Positions 37,301-45,586 of a stretch of 64,000 bases of DNA are shown here, one piece after another. The DNA comes from Skeletonema tropicum (Eukaryota > Bacillariophyta > Thalassiosirophyceae > Thalassiosirales > Thalassiosiraceae). A program made the position numbers and the translations under genes. The notes beneath the pieces were generated by a model. It was given only the letters and a program-made list of their open reading frames with translations. It was not told where the DNA came from and did not search any database. The DNA lies in the NCBI GenBank assembly GCA_037178625.1, contig CM074128.1, positions 5,084,001 through 5,148,000 of the forward strand, written 5' to 3'. Numbering within the stretch: the first letter of the stretch is position 1; each line of letters opens with the position of its first letter.

Positions 37301-40189
37301 GAGTTTGAATGTTGCCAAGAAAACTTTGCTGATCAGAAGTCTGGCTACTGTGTCTCGCAGCTTCCTATCCAACTGCAGCCTTCCGGGCAACCCACCCTTG
37401 AAGTTAATAACGGCCTTGGACTTCCTGATCAGTACGTTGCTGTCCATGCTGATGGATATGAGGACGGTTATTGCAGCAATCTCAAGGAGCACGTGATTGG
37501 TACTCCGCCGTTGCAGATCTATGAGTCCGAGTTTGAATGTTGCCAAGAAAACTTTGCTGATCAGAAGTCTGGCTACTGTGTCTCGCAGCTTCCTATCCAA
37601 CTGCAGCCTTCCGGGCAACCCACCCTTGAAGTTAATAACGGCCTTGGACTTCCTGATCAGTACGTTGCAGTGTTTGCTGATGGATATGAGGACGGTTATT
37701 GCAGCAATCTCAAGGAGCATGTGATTGGTACTCCACCGTTGCAGATCTATGAGTCCGAGTTTGAATGTTGCCAAGAACACTTTGCTGATCAGAAGTCTGG
37801 CTACTGTGTCTCGCAGCTTTCTATCCAACTGCAGCCTTCCGGGCAACCCACCCTTGAAGTTAATAACGGCCTTGGACTTCCTGATCAGTACGTTGCTGTC
37901 CATGCTGATGGATATGAGGACGGTTATTGCAGCAATCTCAAGGAGCATGTGATTGGTACTCCGCCTTTGCAGATCTATGAGTCCGAGTTTGAATGTTGCC
38001 AAGAAAACTTTGCTGATCAGAAGTCTGGCTACTGTGTCTCGCAGCTTCCTATCCAACTGCAGCCTTCCGGGCAACCCACCCTTGAAGTTAATAACGGCCT
38101 TGGACTTCCTGATCAGTACGTTGCAGTGTTTGCTGATGGATATGAGGACGGTTATTGCAGCAATCTCAAGGAGCATGTGATTGGTACTCCGCCGTTGCAG
38201 ATCTATGAGTCCGAGTTTGAATGTTGCCAAGAAAACTTTGCTGATCAGAAGTCTGGCTACTGTGTCTCGCAGCTTCCTATCCAACTGCAGCCTTCCGGGC
38301 AGCCCACCCTTGAAGTTAATAACGGCCTTGGACTTCCTGATCAGTATGTCGCTGTCCATGCTGATGGATATGAGGACGGTTATTGCAGCAATCTCAAGGA
38401 GCATGTGATTGGTACTCCGCCGTTGCAGATCTATGAGTCCGAGTTTGAATGTTGCCAAGAAAACTTTGCTGATCAGAAGTCTGGCTACTGTGTCTCGCAG
38501 CTTCCTATCCAACTGCAGCCTTCCGGGCAACCCACCCTCGAAGTTAATAACGGCCTTGGACTTCCTGATCAGTACGTTGCAGTGTTTGCTGATGGATATG
38601 AGGACGGTTATTGCAGCAATCTCAAGGAGCATGTGATTGGTACTCCGCCTTTGCAGATCTATGAGTCCGAGTTTGAATGTTGCCAAGAAAACTTTGCTGA
38701 TCAGAAGTCTGGCTACTGTGTCTCGCAGCTTCCTATCCAACTGCAGCCTTCCGGGCAACCCACCCTTGAAGTTAATAACGGCCTTGGACTTCCTGATCAG
38801 TACGTTGCAGTGTTTGCTGATGGATATGAGGACGGTTATTGCAGCAATCTCAAGGAGCATGTGATTGGTACTCCACCGTTGCAGATCTATGAGTCCGAGT
38901 TTGAATGTTGCCAAGAAAACTTTGCTGATCAGAAGTCTGGCTACTGTGTCTCGCAGCTTCCTATCCAACTGCAGCCTTCCGGGCAACCCACCCTCGAAGT
39001 TAATAACGGCCTTGGACTTCCTGATCAGTACGTTGCTGTCCATGCTGATGGATATGAGGACGGTTATTGCAGCAATCTCAAGGAGCATGTGATTGGTACT
39101 CCGCCTTTGCAGATCTATGAGTCCGAGTTCGAATGTTGCCAAGAAAACTTTGCTGATCAGAAGTCTGGCTACTGTGTCTCGCAGCTTCCTATCCAACTGC
39201 AGCCGTCTGGTCAGCCAACCCTTCAAGGAACTCTTGGACTTCCTGATCAGTATGTCGCTGTCCATGCTGATGGATATGAGGACGGTTATTGCAGCAATCT
39301 CAAGGAGCATGTGATTGGTACTCCATCGGGGGAGATTTTTGAGTCTGAGTTTGAATGTTGCCAAGAAAACTTTGCCTATCAAAGGGGTGGCTACTGTGTC
39401 TCGCAGCTTTCTATGAACAGACAGCCGTCTGGTCAGCCAACCTTCGTCAATGATGGTCTTGGTGGGTTTGATGTTTGGGTTCCCGTTTGGCCGCTAACCA
39501 ACAGCTATGAATCTGGTTATTGCAGCAGTAAGAAAGAATTTGTTAATTCGGCTTACACACAGCCTCTGGACAGCCACATTGAATGCTGTCTCAAGTGGTT
39601 CAGCATGCAAAATTCGGGCTTCTGTATTTCTGAAGTCGAAGATGCTTATCAGCCGACCAGCACGCCTACTATAACTGGTGGGGGTCTGAAAGATGCAAAA
39701 TTTTTTCCGAGGTTTCCTGGTGTTGGCACACCTCCAGCAACTGAACGCTATTGTGACAATGACCACAATGCGCTTCCAGAGTGGCAAATGGAGAACTACG
39801 ACTCCATGGGGTTTGACACTCAAGATGAATGTTGTGACGCTTGGTTCCCAGAACTTGGGACTGCATGCACTCGGCGGTTGCCTACTTTTGGAACTTTGGC
39901 GCCTACTCCTTCGAGCTGCGGATTCTACCCCAAGTATAGCTTGAAGTGGGAGACAGGCACATGTGTGAATGACTGTGATCATCCATCAAATTTCGAGACT
40001 GTGTCCAATCTTTTGTTTTCCAATGATGAGGCAGGAGGGATCGAGTGCTGTAACACTTGGTTTGAAAATAATGGTTTGACTCAACACCAAATAGGGACTG
40101 CAAGGCTCAGTTATTGTCTAGAGCAGCTGGTAGTGGCCAATCCTACATTTGGCCTTACCGCGCCTCCTACAAGGGCACCAGTATCATGA
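34319..40189 (+). CDS. Giant secreted cysteine-rich repeat protein, 1956 aa
   Basis: Residues 1-20 are a signal peptide (MKIVASSLAVVCAIPSAHA, with AHA as cleavage site), so the protein enters the secretory pathway. The rest is about 25 modules of some 75 residues. Each carries a tyrosine/glycine-rich start (YVAVFADGYEDGYCSNLKEH), the diagnostic FECCQENF, a GYCVSQLP segment and a linker PSGQPT. Twenty central modules are nearly identical (76 aa, 228 bp; two are 74 aa). Two diverged modules precede them and three follow, with CCxxWF variants. Each module has four or more cysteines, presumably in disulfides. CC-x-x-F modules with PSGQPT linkers occur in diatom surface or extracellular proteins. 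A cell-wall or adhesive role is an inference. There is no membrane anchor, and the protein ends in a Pro/Thr-rich tail. Confidence 0.85.
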   Translation: MKIVASSLAVVCAIPSAHAALRGAGTAAAASSSEVVVNASGTKDNDGSPSRKLWNYEGYTYTTSGTYDTRFCYYAESNLWIGPLYDSMLECCEANFASQSSGMCISKLPANLQPSAQPSIAEGGLPGRYAAVHANGYEGGYCSNLKVHLVGVADQSIFETARECCERVFPNQEYCISQINDSSYTQPSGQPTLAVLNGLGLPGQFVAVRLNDYENGYCSNLKEHVIGTPPLQIYESEFECCQENFDKQLSGYCISQLPMGLQPSGQPTLEVNNGLGLPDQYVAVFADGYEDGYCSNLKEHVIGTPPLQIYESEFECCQEVFADQKSGYCVTQLPIQLQPSGQPTLEVNNGLGLPDQYVAVFADGYEDGYCSNLKEHVIGTPPLQIYESEFECCQEVFADQKSGYCVSQLSIQLQPSGQPTLEVNNGLGLPDQYVAVFANGYEDGYCSNLKEHVIGTPPLQIYESEFECCQENFADQKSGYCVSQLPIQLQPSGQPTLEVNNGLGLPDQYVAVFADGYEDGYCSNLKEHVIGTPPLQIYESEFECCQENFADQKSGYCVSQLPIQLQPSGQPTLQGTLGLPDQYVAVFADGYEDGYCSNLKEHVIGTPPLQIYESEFECCQENFADQKSGYCVSQLPIQLQPSGQPTLEVNNGLGLPDQYVAVHADGYEDGYCSNLKEHVIGTPPLQIYESEFECCQENFADQKSGYCVSQLPIQLQPSGQPTLEVNNGLGLPDQYVAVFADGYEDGYCSNLKEHVIGTPPLQIYESEFECCQENFADQKSGYCVSQLPIQLQPSGQPTLEVNNGLGLPDQYVAVHADGYEDGYCSNLKEHVIGTPPLQIYESEFECCQENFADQKSGYCVSQLPIQLQPSGQPTLEVNNGLGLPDQYVAVFADGYEDGYCSNLKEHVIGTPPLQIYESEFECCQENFADQKSGYCVSQLPIQLQPSGQPTLEVNNGLGLPDQYVAVFADGYEDGYCSNLKEHVIGTPPLQIYESEFECCQENFADQKSGYCVSQLPIQLQPSGQPTLEVNNGLGLPDQYVAVHADGYEDGYCSNLKEHVIGTPPLQIYESEFECCQENFADQKSGYCVSQLPIQLQPSGQPTLEVNNGLGLPDQYVAVFADGYEDGYCSNLKEHVIGTPPLQIYESEFECCQEHFADQKSGYCVSQLSIQLQPSGQPTLEVNNGLGLPDQYVAVHADGYEDGYCSNLKEHVIGTPPLQIYESEFECCQENFADQKSGYCVSQLPIQLQPSGQPTLEVNNGLGLPDQYVAVFADGYEDGYCSNLKEHVIGTPPLQIYESEFECCQENFADQKSGYCVSQLPIQLQPSGQPTLEVNNGLGLPDQYVAVHADGYEDGYCSNLKEHVIGTPPLQIYESEFECCQENFADQKSGYCVSQLPIQLQPSGQPTLEVNNGLGLPDQYVAVFADGYEDGYCSNLKEHVIGTPPLQIYESEFECCQENFADQKSGYCVSQLPIQLQPSGQPTLEVNNGLGLPDQYVAVFADGYEDGYCSNLKEHVIGTPPLQIYESEFECCQENFADQKSGYCVSQLPIQLQPSGQPTLEVNNGLGLPDQYVAVHADGYEDGYCSNLKEHVIGTPPLQIYESEFECCQENFADQKSGYCVSQLPIQLQPSGQPTLQGTLGLPDQYVAVHADGYEDGYCSNLKEHVIGTPSGEIFESEFECCQENFAYQRGGYCVSQLSMNRQPSGQPTFVNDGLGGFDVWVPVWPLTNSYESGYCSSKKEFVNSAYTQPLDSHIECCLKWFSMQNSGFCISEVEDAYQPTSTPTITGGGLKDAKFFPRFPGVGTPPATERYCDNDHNALPEWQMENYDSMGFDTQDECCDAWFPELGTACTRRLPTFGTLAPTPSSCGFYPKYSLKWETGTCVNDCDHPSNFETVSNLLFSNDEAGGIECCNTWFENNGLTQHQIGTARLSYCLEQLVVANPTFGLTAPPTRAPVS
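34880..39430 (+). repeat. Tandem array of 20 units of 228 bp (two of 222 bp)
   Basis: The conserved segment AATCTCAAGGAGCATGT recurs at 34976, 35204, 35432 and so on to 39296, every 228 bp except for two 222-bp steps (before 36110 and 39296). Variation is in small, shuffled blocks (FADG/HADG, PSGQ codons ccgtctggt or ccttccggg), which suggests unequal crossing-over or conversion. Confidence 0.95.
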
Positions 40190-40735
40190 GTGTTTGGGAT
40201 TATTACATGAGGTGCAGAATAGAACGCCCTCAAAAATAAGATGTATGTAAAATATCTAGAGAGAAATTTGTCATTAACATTGTAGGTGGTGTGTGCTGTT
40301 GGATGCTGCTGACACATTATATCATCCTATCATATTGTATTTAGAGAATTACATTGTATCTCTCTCTAGTCTTTCTCTCTAGAGAAAGGAGAGGGTTAGG
40401 ATTTTTGATGTGACAATCATCTTGGCTTGGGATTCAGTGTCGAATTTCATTTTGAGTCATCCATGCACTGGGTAAGTAGGTGGCTAAGAAGTGATGTATT
40501 AAAATGCTGCTGCTTGAATATTATTCCGCTATTGTATGTACATCGTGGATCGTGGGGCTCGACATTCGGATTGTAGGGGGTCGATTTAGCCAAGTCGATT
40601 GACAAAAGATCTGTATTAAAATATAATCTCGACAATAACTACAAATCTCATCAGTAGAGCGCAAAACGAGAGAGCTTTCCAAAAAAAATCGACACTCATC
40701 AATATACTATTCATATCAACAAAGCTAACTCCTCA
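40190..40735. other. Convergent intergenic region
   Basis: Holds the 3' ends of the flanking convergent genes. A palindrome, CTTTCTCTCTAGAGAAAG, at 40371-40388 could fold into a transcript-end hairpin. No gene seen. Confidence 0.4.
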
Positions 40736-41683
40736 CTACTTACATGCTCCTACTCCTCCTCTCCTCATGTAAAAGATCCAATCATCCTCACCTCTTCCAG
40801 TCTTACCTGCACGAACGATTCGTGTATCATCATCCAAATAAGTCATCTTCCACGTCCTTGCCGTCCCCGCTTGAAAGTGTTGTGTGAATATTGGTACTTG
40901 AAAGATGGACAAGGTGAGCGAGACAAAGTCCACTCTCCACGTGGTTGCACCGTGGTCGATGTTGATGTTGCTGATGATATCATCATCATTACTGATACTG
41001 CTTGACGAGTCATTGCTTTTTTCATCACCATCATCATTACTTGCATTATCTTCTTCATCATGATCTAAATAAACACCATCCCATTCGGTCCAAGTAGCCT
41101 CCAACACAGCACTCAACCACGCATCCTCATCCTCATCCACGCCCCTTCCACCCACATACAATTCATTCTTGTACGTTCCCCTCTGCAAATCAATCACCTG
41201 CTTCGCCACCCCCTTGAAGAACGGAAGTGGGCCCAGTCCCGGCAGTAGTTGACCATTGGACGGCGGCGGGGCGTCAGTGTAGAGGACGATCCATGGACCT
41301 TCCATGAGGGGACTGCGAGCTGGTTCGGTGAGTGGACAGAGTGATTCGAGGTGGGCTAGTTTAGATGTTATTTGGGAGCGGTCCGATGTGGTGAGCGTGG
41401 TGGAGCGGCCTTTGTCGGTGGTGGATATGGCTTGATTGATTTGTTGTTTGGCGTTGGTTATTGCGGATGATGTTGATGTTGCGTCATTATTATTTGATAG
41501 AATGGCGTTCGAAGAGGATGATCGGACATTTGAATTTCTATTGACCGACAATGAGGAGGATTTTATTGTGAATGCGGCAGCAGATAAAGGAGAGATGACG
41601 GCGGTTGTGACGACGATGATGGATACTATCAGCAAGCTGCTGCTGCTTGCTGTAGCACTACTGCTACTGGTTGCAAATCTCAT
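40736..41683 (-). CDS. Plastid PAP/fibrillin-family protein, about 315 aa
   Basis: The open frame extends to 41722, but only from a TTG. The first ATG (41683, MRFATSSSS) starts a leader. The leader has a hydrophobic core (LLIVSIIVVTTAVIS) and the site SAAAF at about 37-41, matching the ASAFAP-type motif for import into the secondary plastid of diatoms. A Ser/Asn-rich transit stretch follows. The mature part has the plastid lipid-associated protein layout: an N-terminal helix region (LAHLESLCPLTEPARSP), GPWIVLYTDAPPP, LPFFKGVAKQVIDL, and the C-terminal FQAGTARTWKMTYLDDDTRI with the family's final WIFYMRR. Such proteins bind lipids in plastoglobules or thylakoids. An Asp/Ser/Asn-rich insertion interrupts the barrel near residues 215-250. 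Confidence 0.8.
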   Translation of the reverse strand: MRFATSSSSATASSSSLLIVSIIVVTTAVISPLSAAAFTIKSSSLSVNRNSNVRSSSSNAILSNNNDATSTSSAITNAKQQINQAISTTDKGRSTTLTTSDRSQITSKLAHLESLCPLTEPARSPLMEGPWIVLYTDAPPPSNGQLLPGLGPLPFFKGVAKQVIDLQRGTYKNELYVGGRGVDEDEDAWLSAVLEATWTEWDGVYLDHDEEDNASNDDGDEKSNDSSSSISNDDDIISNINIDHGATTWRVDFVSLTLSIFQVPIFTQHFQAGTARTWKMTYLDDDTRIVRAGKTGRGEDDWIFYMRRGGVGACK

Positions 41684-42130
41684 GGTCAAGATGTATTCTA
41701 TGTTGTGACACCGTATGTCCAAGTTGAAGTTATGTTGGGAGATGATCGAGGCGGAGCGAGACGGACTGTCCCATGGTGTCCCATTCTTCCCGTTTGCCGT
41801 ATCTTCCTAATTTAGCCAGCGTTTCTGCGGCTGTGCATTATTCCTCACTAGAAGTACCATACCAAGGCCCCAAGGCAGGGTTCCCATCACGGGAACCGTT
41901 CCATCTTCCCTTGCTGCTTTTGACTGACTCTCCGAAAGGTTGACAGGCCGGCATGCATGCAGGGCTTCGTATCAAGCCAAGACACGCTTGCTCACTCTTA
42001 CGCTGCATGCATTATTTTCATTTGCGGCTTGTATGATGTAGCCGGCTGCGATTGAGCTGATGGCCGAGCTCATAATTTCCGTCTAACAACATCATCATAC
42101 TTCTTATGGTAATTTGAACTCTGAGCGACA
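41684..42130. other. Divergent promoter region
   Basis: About 450 bp between the PAP/fibrillin gene (minus) and the hemerythrin gene (plus), so it presumably drives both. I see no clear TATA box or known operator. Confidence 0.4.
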
Positions 42131-42967
42131 ATGATCCATCCCGAAGAAAACAACAACGAAGAAGCTGCTGCTGCTGCTTTTGATCCTACCGATACAAAGT
42201 ATCAAGTATCCGTCGAATTCCCTCCCAACAAGGAATCTACTTGGCCATATCCACCAGAAAAGTCGGGATGGTACATGGCTCACAATTGCCTTCGTGATAC
42301 GATGGAGCAGTTTCAAGATTGCTTGGCTTCAGTGCGTAGTAGTAAGGCTAATAATAAAAAATGTCCACATCTACAAGAGTGGCAAGTTGATTGTCTTCAG
42401 GAGTTGTTTGCTCTTCAATATAATATGGTAGAGGAGCACCACACTACGGAGGACAACATATTAGCACCGGAATTCCTCAAAAGGTTTAAATACCCGGATA
42501 AACTTGTCGATGACCATGATGGAATTATTCAACAACTTGATAGAGTGAATGATATCGTGAAGAATCTCAAGCCGGGAGCTGATGCCGTCGCTTCTATGGA
42601 CGAACTAATAGCAGAGTTTGAGAAATATTCCGATGCGATACGCCCTCATTTCGAAGAGGAAGAGACCATTGGCTTGCCGCTATCACGAGCATACTTTGAA
42701 CCAAAAGAACTCGCCAAGATCATGAAGAAAGCACACAGTCAATCCAAGCCCGATCCATTGGGCATCGGCTGCTTTATTTACTTTAATGGGACTGACAATG
42801 TGCGCAAGTTTATGAAGCAGGAGGGTATCCCATTCTTTGTTTGGTATTTGGGATTTTTGCCTGGATACAAGCAGTACTGTCGCAAAATACTCCCCAAAGT
42901 TAATGCATTGAAAGATGGAGTTGAGCCTGTACCAGAGAAGAGGGGGTTGTTCTCATGCTTGTTTTGA
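42131..42967 (+). CDS. Hemerythrin HHE cation-binding domain protein, 278 aa
   Basis: An ATG start and a single exon. The four-helix-bundle metal ligands can be read in order: a His in GWYMAHN (residue 51), EEHHTTED (His near 103-104), VDDHDGI (His near 129) and RPHFEEEE (His near 173 with Glu). This is the HHE pattern for a di-iron centre. The N-terminal segment (residues 1-45) is acidic and extended. After residue 190 a C-terminal region (PDPLGIGCFIYF, YLGFLPGYKQYC) is more hydrophobic and outside the domain. Likely roles are oxygen, nitric oxide or iron handling, and the exact one cannot be told. No signal peptide is seen, so it is probably cytosolic. Confidence 0.8.
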   Translation: MIHPEENNNEEAAAAAFDPTDTKYQVSVEFPPNKESTWPYPPEKSGWYMAHNCLRDTMEQFQDCLASVRSSKANNKKCPHLQEWQVDCLQELFALQYNMVEEHHTTEDNILAPEFLKRFKYPDKLVDDHDGIIQQLDRVNDIVKNLKPGADAVASMDELIAEFEKYSDAIRPHFEEEETIGLPLSRAYFEPKELAKIMKKAHSQSKPDPLGIGCFIYFNGTDNVRKFMKQEGIPFFVWYLGFLPGYKQYCRKILPKVNALKDGVEPVPEKRGLFSCLF

Positions 42968-43165
42968 GTGTAGTAGATCATTGTCAGAGAGGAGTTACTT
43001 TGGTGTGGGCAGAAAAAAGAAGATGTATGTGGCTGACAAGGAAGCACCGAAGATTAGGTAGAATAGAAGATAAGAATAGGTTAGGTTGTACAATACATGG
43101 TAGACGAAGTCTCGTCTTCAATTGATATAGTCTCGTCAATGCCGAAAGTGAAAGTATTCATTCTT

Positions 43166-44152
43166 CTACCACCTACTCAACAATCTTCCCACTGCAGCAA
43201 CAAACCGTGCTCCATCTCCCTCACTCTTGGATAGATTATGATTTGCATCTTCCAACATCAGCCCTCTTGCATTATTGCCTTTTTTACCACTCTTAACATT
43301 ATCATCTCCACCACCACCACCACCACCACCATCTTCTTCTTCATCATCTACACCATTATTCATCGCCTTCACCATCCGTCTCAACAAGACCTCCTTATCC
43401 ACAAACGAAGGGACATACTCATCCTTACCCGAATATACCGCTATCAAATCCAACTCCTTCTTTCGCCCCACATGTCCAAGCCGTTCACACAATTGATCAT
43501 CTGTCAAATCCGAAGAGAAGAAGTCATCTTCCCCATTTACATCAAATAGTGATAAATATCGTGATGCAGTGATTGGTGCCCAAAATGCCGATCGTGGCAT
43601 CATCTCCTCCCCCTGTTGTTGTCCCATCAAGCTTTGTGCATGGGATATATATTCGGAATGATCCTCGTCGCTCTCCCGATCGCTCACTGGAGCTTGTAAT
43701 GCGACTACCTTGACTTTGTCCACGAGTTCTTCTCGTCCATACTTTAAGAAGTGGATGGAATTTTGACACCCCGTGGAATGACCGACTAGTGCAAATTGCT
43801 CTGCGTCATGATGTGTCGACAGATATTCTATCAATTTGCCAATTTCAGCCGAGTCTCGTGACAGTGATCCGTGCCCAAATCCAAGATAGGAACTTGATAG
43901 GACAGGTTGGACAAGTGACCATCCCAGGGTATGACATTCTGTCTCGAGTAATTTTGTGTAGGGTGTTGGAATGGGTCCATCGGAGAGACCTCCTATGAGG
44001 ATGCACTTGTTTTTGCACGTGTCGTCCTCCGCGGTTGACAATTTGAGAGGAGGGAGGGATTCAAAGGCGATTAGTGATGGGCTGCTGCTGTATTGAAAGA
44101 GGGAGCCGGTGAAGACTCCGTAGGGAGATAGAGGCGGTGGGCTGGACTTCAT
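43166..44152 (-). CDS. DUF1749-like alpha/beta hydrolase, 328 aa
   Basis: An ATG start and one exon. An alpha/beta-hydrolase fold is indicated by KCILIGGLSDGPIPTPY near the N-terminus (the family's GGL-x-DG motif), the nucleophile elbow VGHSTGCQ (Ser near 125), the acid in YSGKDEYVP (Asp near 239) and the final DANHNLS (His near 304). The catalytic triad is thus complete. The layout fits the DUF1749 (UPF0613) group of fungi and protists, whose substrate is unknown. A poly-Gly insertion (nine Gly, encoded by a CCA/CCT microsatellite) lies between the acid and the His. It faces the hemerythrin gene tail to tail, with about 200 bp between them. Confidence 0.75.
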   Translation of the reverse strand: MKSSPPPLSPYGVFTGSLFQYSSSPSLIAFESLPPLKLSTAEDDTCKNKCILIGGLSDGPIPTPYTKLLETECHTLGWSLVQPVLSSSYLGFGHGSLSRDSAEIGKLIEYLSTHHDAEQFALVGHSTGCQNSIHFLKYGREELVDKVKVVALQAPVSDRESDEDHSEYISHAQSLMGQQQGEEMMPRSAFWAPITASRYLSLFDVNGEDDFFSSDLTDDQLCERLGHVGRKKELDLIAVYSGKDEYVPSFVDKEVLLRRMVKAMNNGVDDEEEDGGGGGGGGDDNVKSGKKGNNARGLMLEDANHNLSKSEGDGARFVAAVGRLLSRW

Positions 44153-44402
44153 CCTTTATGAGAGTGTTCGTACGTAATTTAAGAATAAGTGATGGGTGTG
44201 ATGGGCGGCGAAATATTTAGTACCAATTCCTAGAATGCGGTTTTCAGATCACAAAGGAATTAGTACTCAAACTTCCTCCCTATGCTGCAAAGATTTCATT
44301 CACGACAATGTTGATGAACAGCCTTCATAGATGCCACAGTTGATAAAGGAGCCACTGTGACCATACCCAACCAAAGGACACTGCTGAGCGCTATCTGATA
44401 AA

Positions 44403-45401
44403 ATGGCTGCTGCTGAGGAGGAGGACGATATTGCTGCGCTCATTTGGCAAGAAAGTCAGCGCCGAAAGAGTGAGGCGGCAGCGGCGGCGGCTTCAGCATC
44501 CATCAAGATCAAGAAGCCAAAGAAATCTTCGTCATCAGTTACTGCAATTCTCAATGATTCACCAAAAACTAAAACGAGAAGTGTCATAAATGCAACCAAA
44601 AGGAAACGGCAGCCTGTTTCAGGAGAGAAACGGAACAAAGATTCGAAACGAGCCACCCAATCTGCTGATGGTGGTTCTTTTAGTTCTGCAGAAAGATGCA
44701 CAAATCAGGCTCGGGCTGGTGAAGTCCCAATTGAGCAGGGTAGAAAATATGCAAGAAAATTATGCAGCAGTGAAGGTTGCACAAATATAGCTGTAAAGGG
44801 AGGAGTGTGCAAGAAGCATGGGGCAAAGACGAAACGATGCAGCAGTGCAGGATGCACAAATCAAGTCATAAAAGGAGGAGTGTGCATGAGGCATGGAGCA
44901 AAGGTCAAACTATGCAGCAGTGCAGGATGCACAAACATCGTCGTCAAAGGAGGAGTGTGCATGAGGCATGGAGCAAAGGTCAAACTATGCAGTAGTGAGG
45001 GATGCACAAAAAATGCTCGGAAAGGAGGAGTGTGCATTAGTCACGGAGCAACTGAGAAGCTGTGCAGCAGTGAAGGGTGCACTAATCGAGCTGTCAATGG
45101 TGGAGTTTGTATCAGACATGGGGCAAAGACCAAGCGATGCAGCAGTGAAGGATGCACTAATATAGCTCTAAAGGGAGGAGTTTGCAAAAGACATGGGGCA
45201 GAGGTCAAACTTTGCTACATTGAAGGATGTACGAATCGAGTTGTCAGAAGAGGAGTATGCATGAGGCATGGAGCTAGGAGAAAACTATGTAGCAGTGAAG
45301 GATGTACGAATCGAGTTGTCAGAAGAGGAGTATGCATTAGGCATGGTGCTATGGTCAAACTTTGCAGCACCGAAGGATGCACGGACGCTGCATGCAAGTG
45401 A
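44403..45401 (+). CDS. Tandem Cys/His-repeat protein (WRKY19-type zinc-binding repeats), 332 aa as read
   Basis: Residues 1-105 are Ala/Lys/Ser-rich and basic (KKPKKSSSS, ATKRKRQPV), suiting a nuclear protein. Then follow eight complete 25-residue units, each C-x4-C-x9-C-x2-H, for example CSSEGCTNIAVKGGVC with KKHGAK. A poor first unit and a cut last unit flank them. Similar EGC-x-GGxCxxHG repeats are known in plant WRKY19-like and many stramenopile proteins, where zinc binding is presumed. The last unit breaks at TGA (45399-45401). The bases after it read GVCWRPGGK in the same frame, and one further unit (CSSEGCTNNKVIKGEMCWRH) follows in another frame up to about 45510. The 3' end is therefore damaged, or the true protein is simply shorter. 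Confidence 0.7.
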   Translation: MAAAEEEDDIAALIWQESQRRKSEAAAAAASASIKIKKPKKSSSSVTAILNDSPKTKTRSVINATKRKRQPVSGEKRNKDSKRATQSADGGSFSSAERCTNQARAGEVPIEQGRKYARKLCSSEGCTNIAVKGGVCKKHGAKTKRCSSAGCTNQVIKGGVCMRHGAKVKLCSSAGCTNIVVKGGVCMRHGAKVKLCSSEGCTKNARKGGVCISHGATEKLCSSEGCTNRAVNGGVCIRHGAKTKRCSSEGCTNIALKGGVCKRHGAEVKLCYIEGCTNRVVRRGVCMRHGARRKLCSSEGCTNRVVRRGVCIRHGAMVKLCSTEGCTDAACK

Positions 45402-45510
45402 GGGGTGTGTTGGAGGCCTGGAGGAAAGCAAAAATGTGCAGCAGTGAAGGATGCACAAATAATAAAGTCATCAAAGGAGAAATGTGTTGGAGGCATGTTG
45501 CGAAATTCAC
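44763..45510 (+). repeat. Tandem array of about ten 75-bp coding units
   Basis: TGCAGCAGTGAAGGATGCAC-like starts recur every 75 bp from 44763. The units differ by several bases each, so the array is older than the 228-bp array. The last two units carry a nonsense codon and a one-base frame shift. Confidence 0.85.
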
Positions 45511-45586
45511 AAAAAAACAAGAAGTAGGAGTAAGGAGTAACGTTCTAAGAATTAGACTAATTTCAATTGCACAATTCTACTCCAAC

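Noticed and set aside
35223..39314. Series of 73-75-codon plus-strand frames, one per unit
   Set aside because: Second-frame shadows of the tandem array, each ending at the same stop in the unit.
35066..39382. Minus-strand 1438-codon open frame
   Set aside because: Exact antisense of the 228-bp coding array. Its repeat structure follows the sense gene, and the sense strand has a signal peptide and conserved cysteines.
44763..45510. CRISPR-like array
   Set aside because: The 75-bp units are coding throughout, with conserved Cys and His codons and no spacer pattern. The host is eukaryotic.
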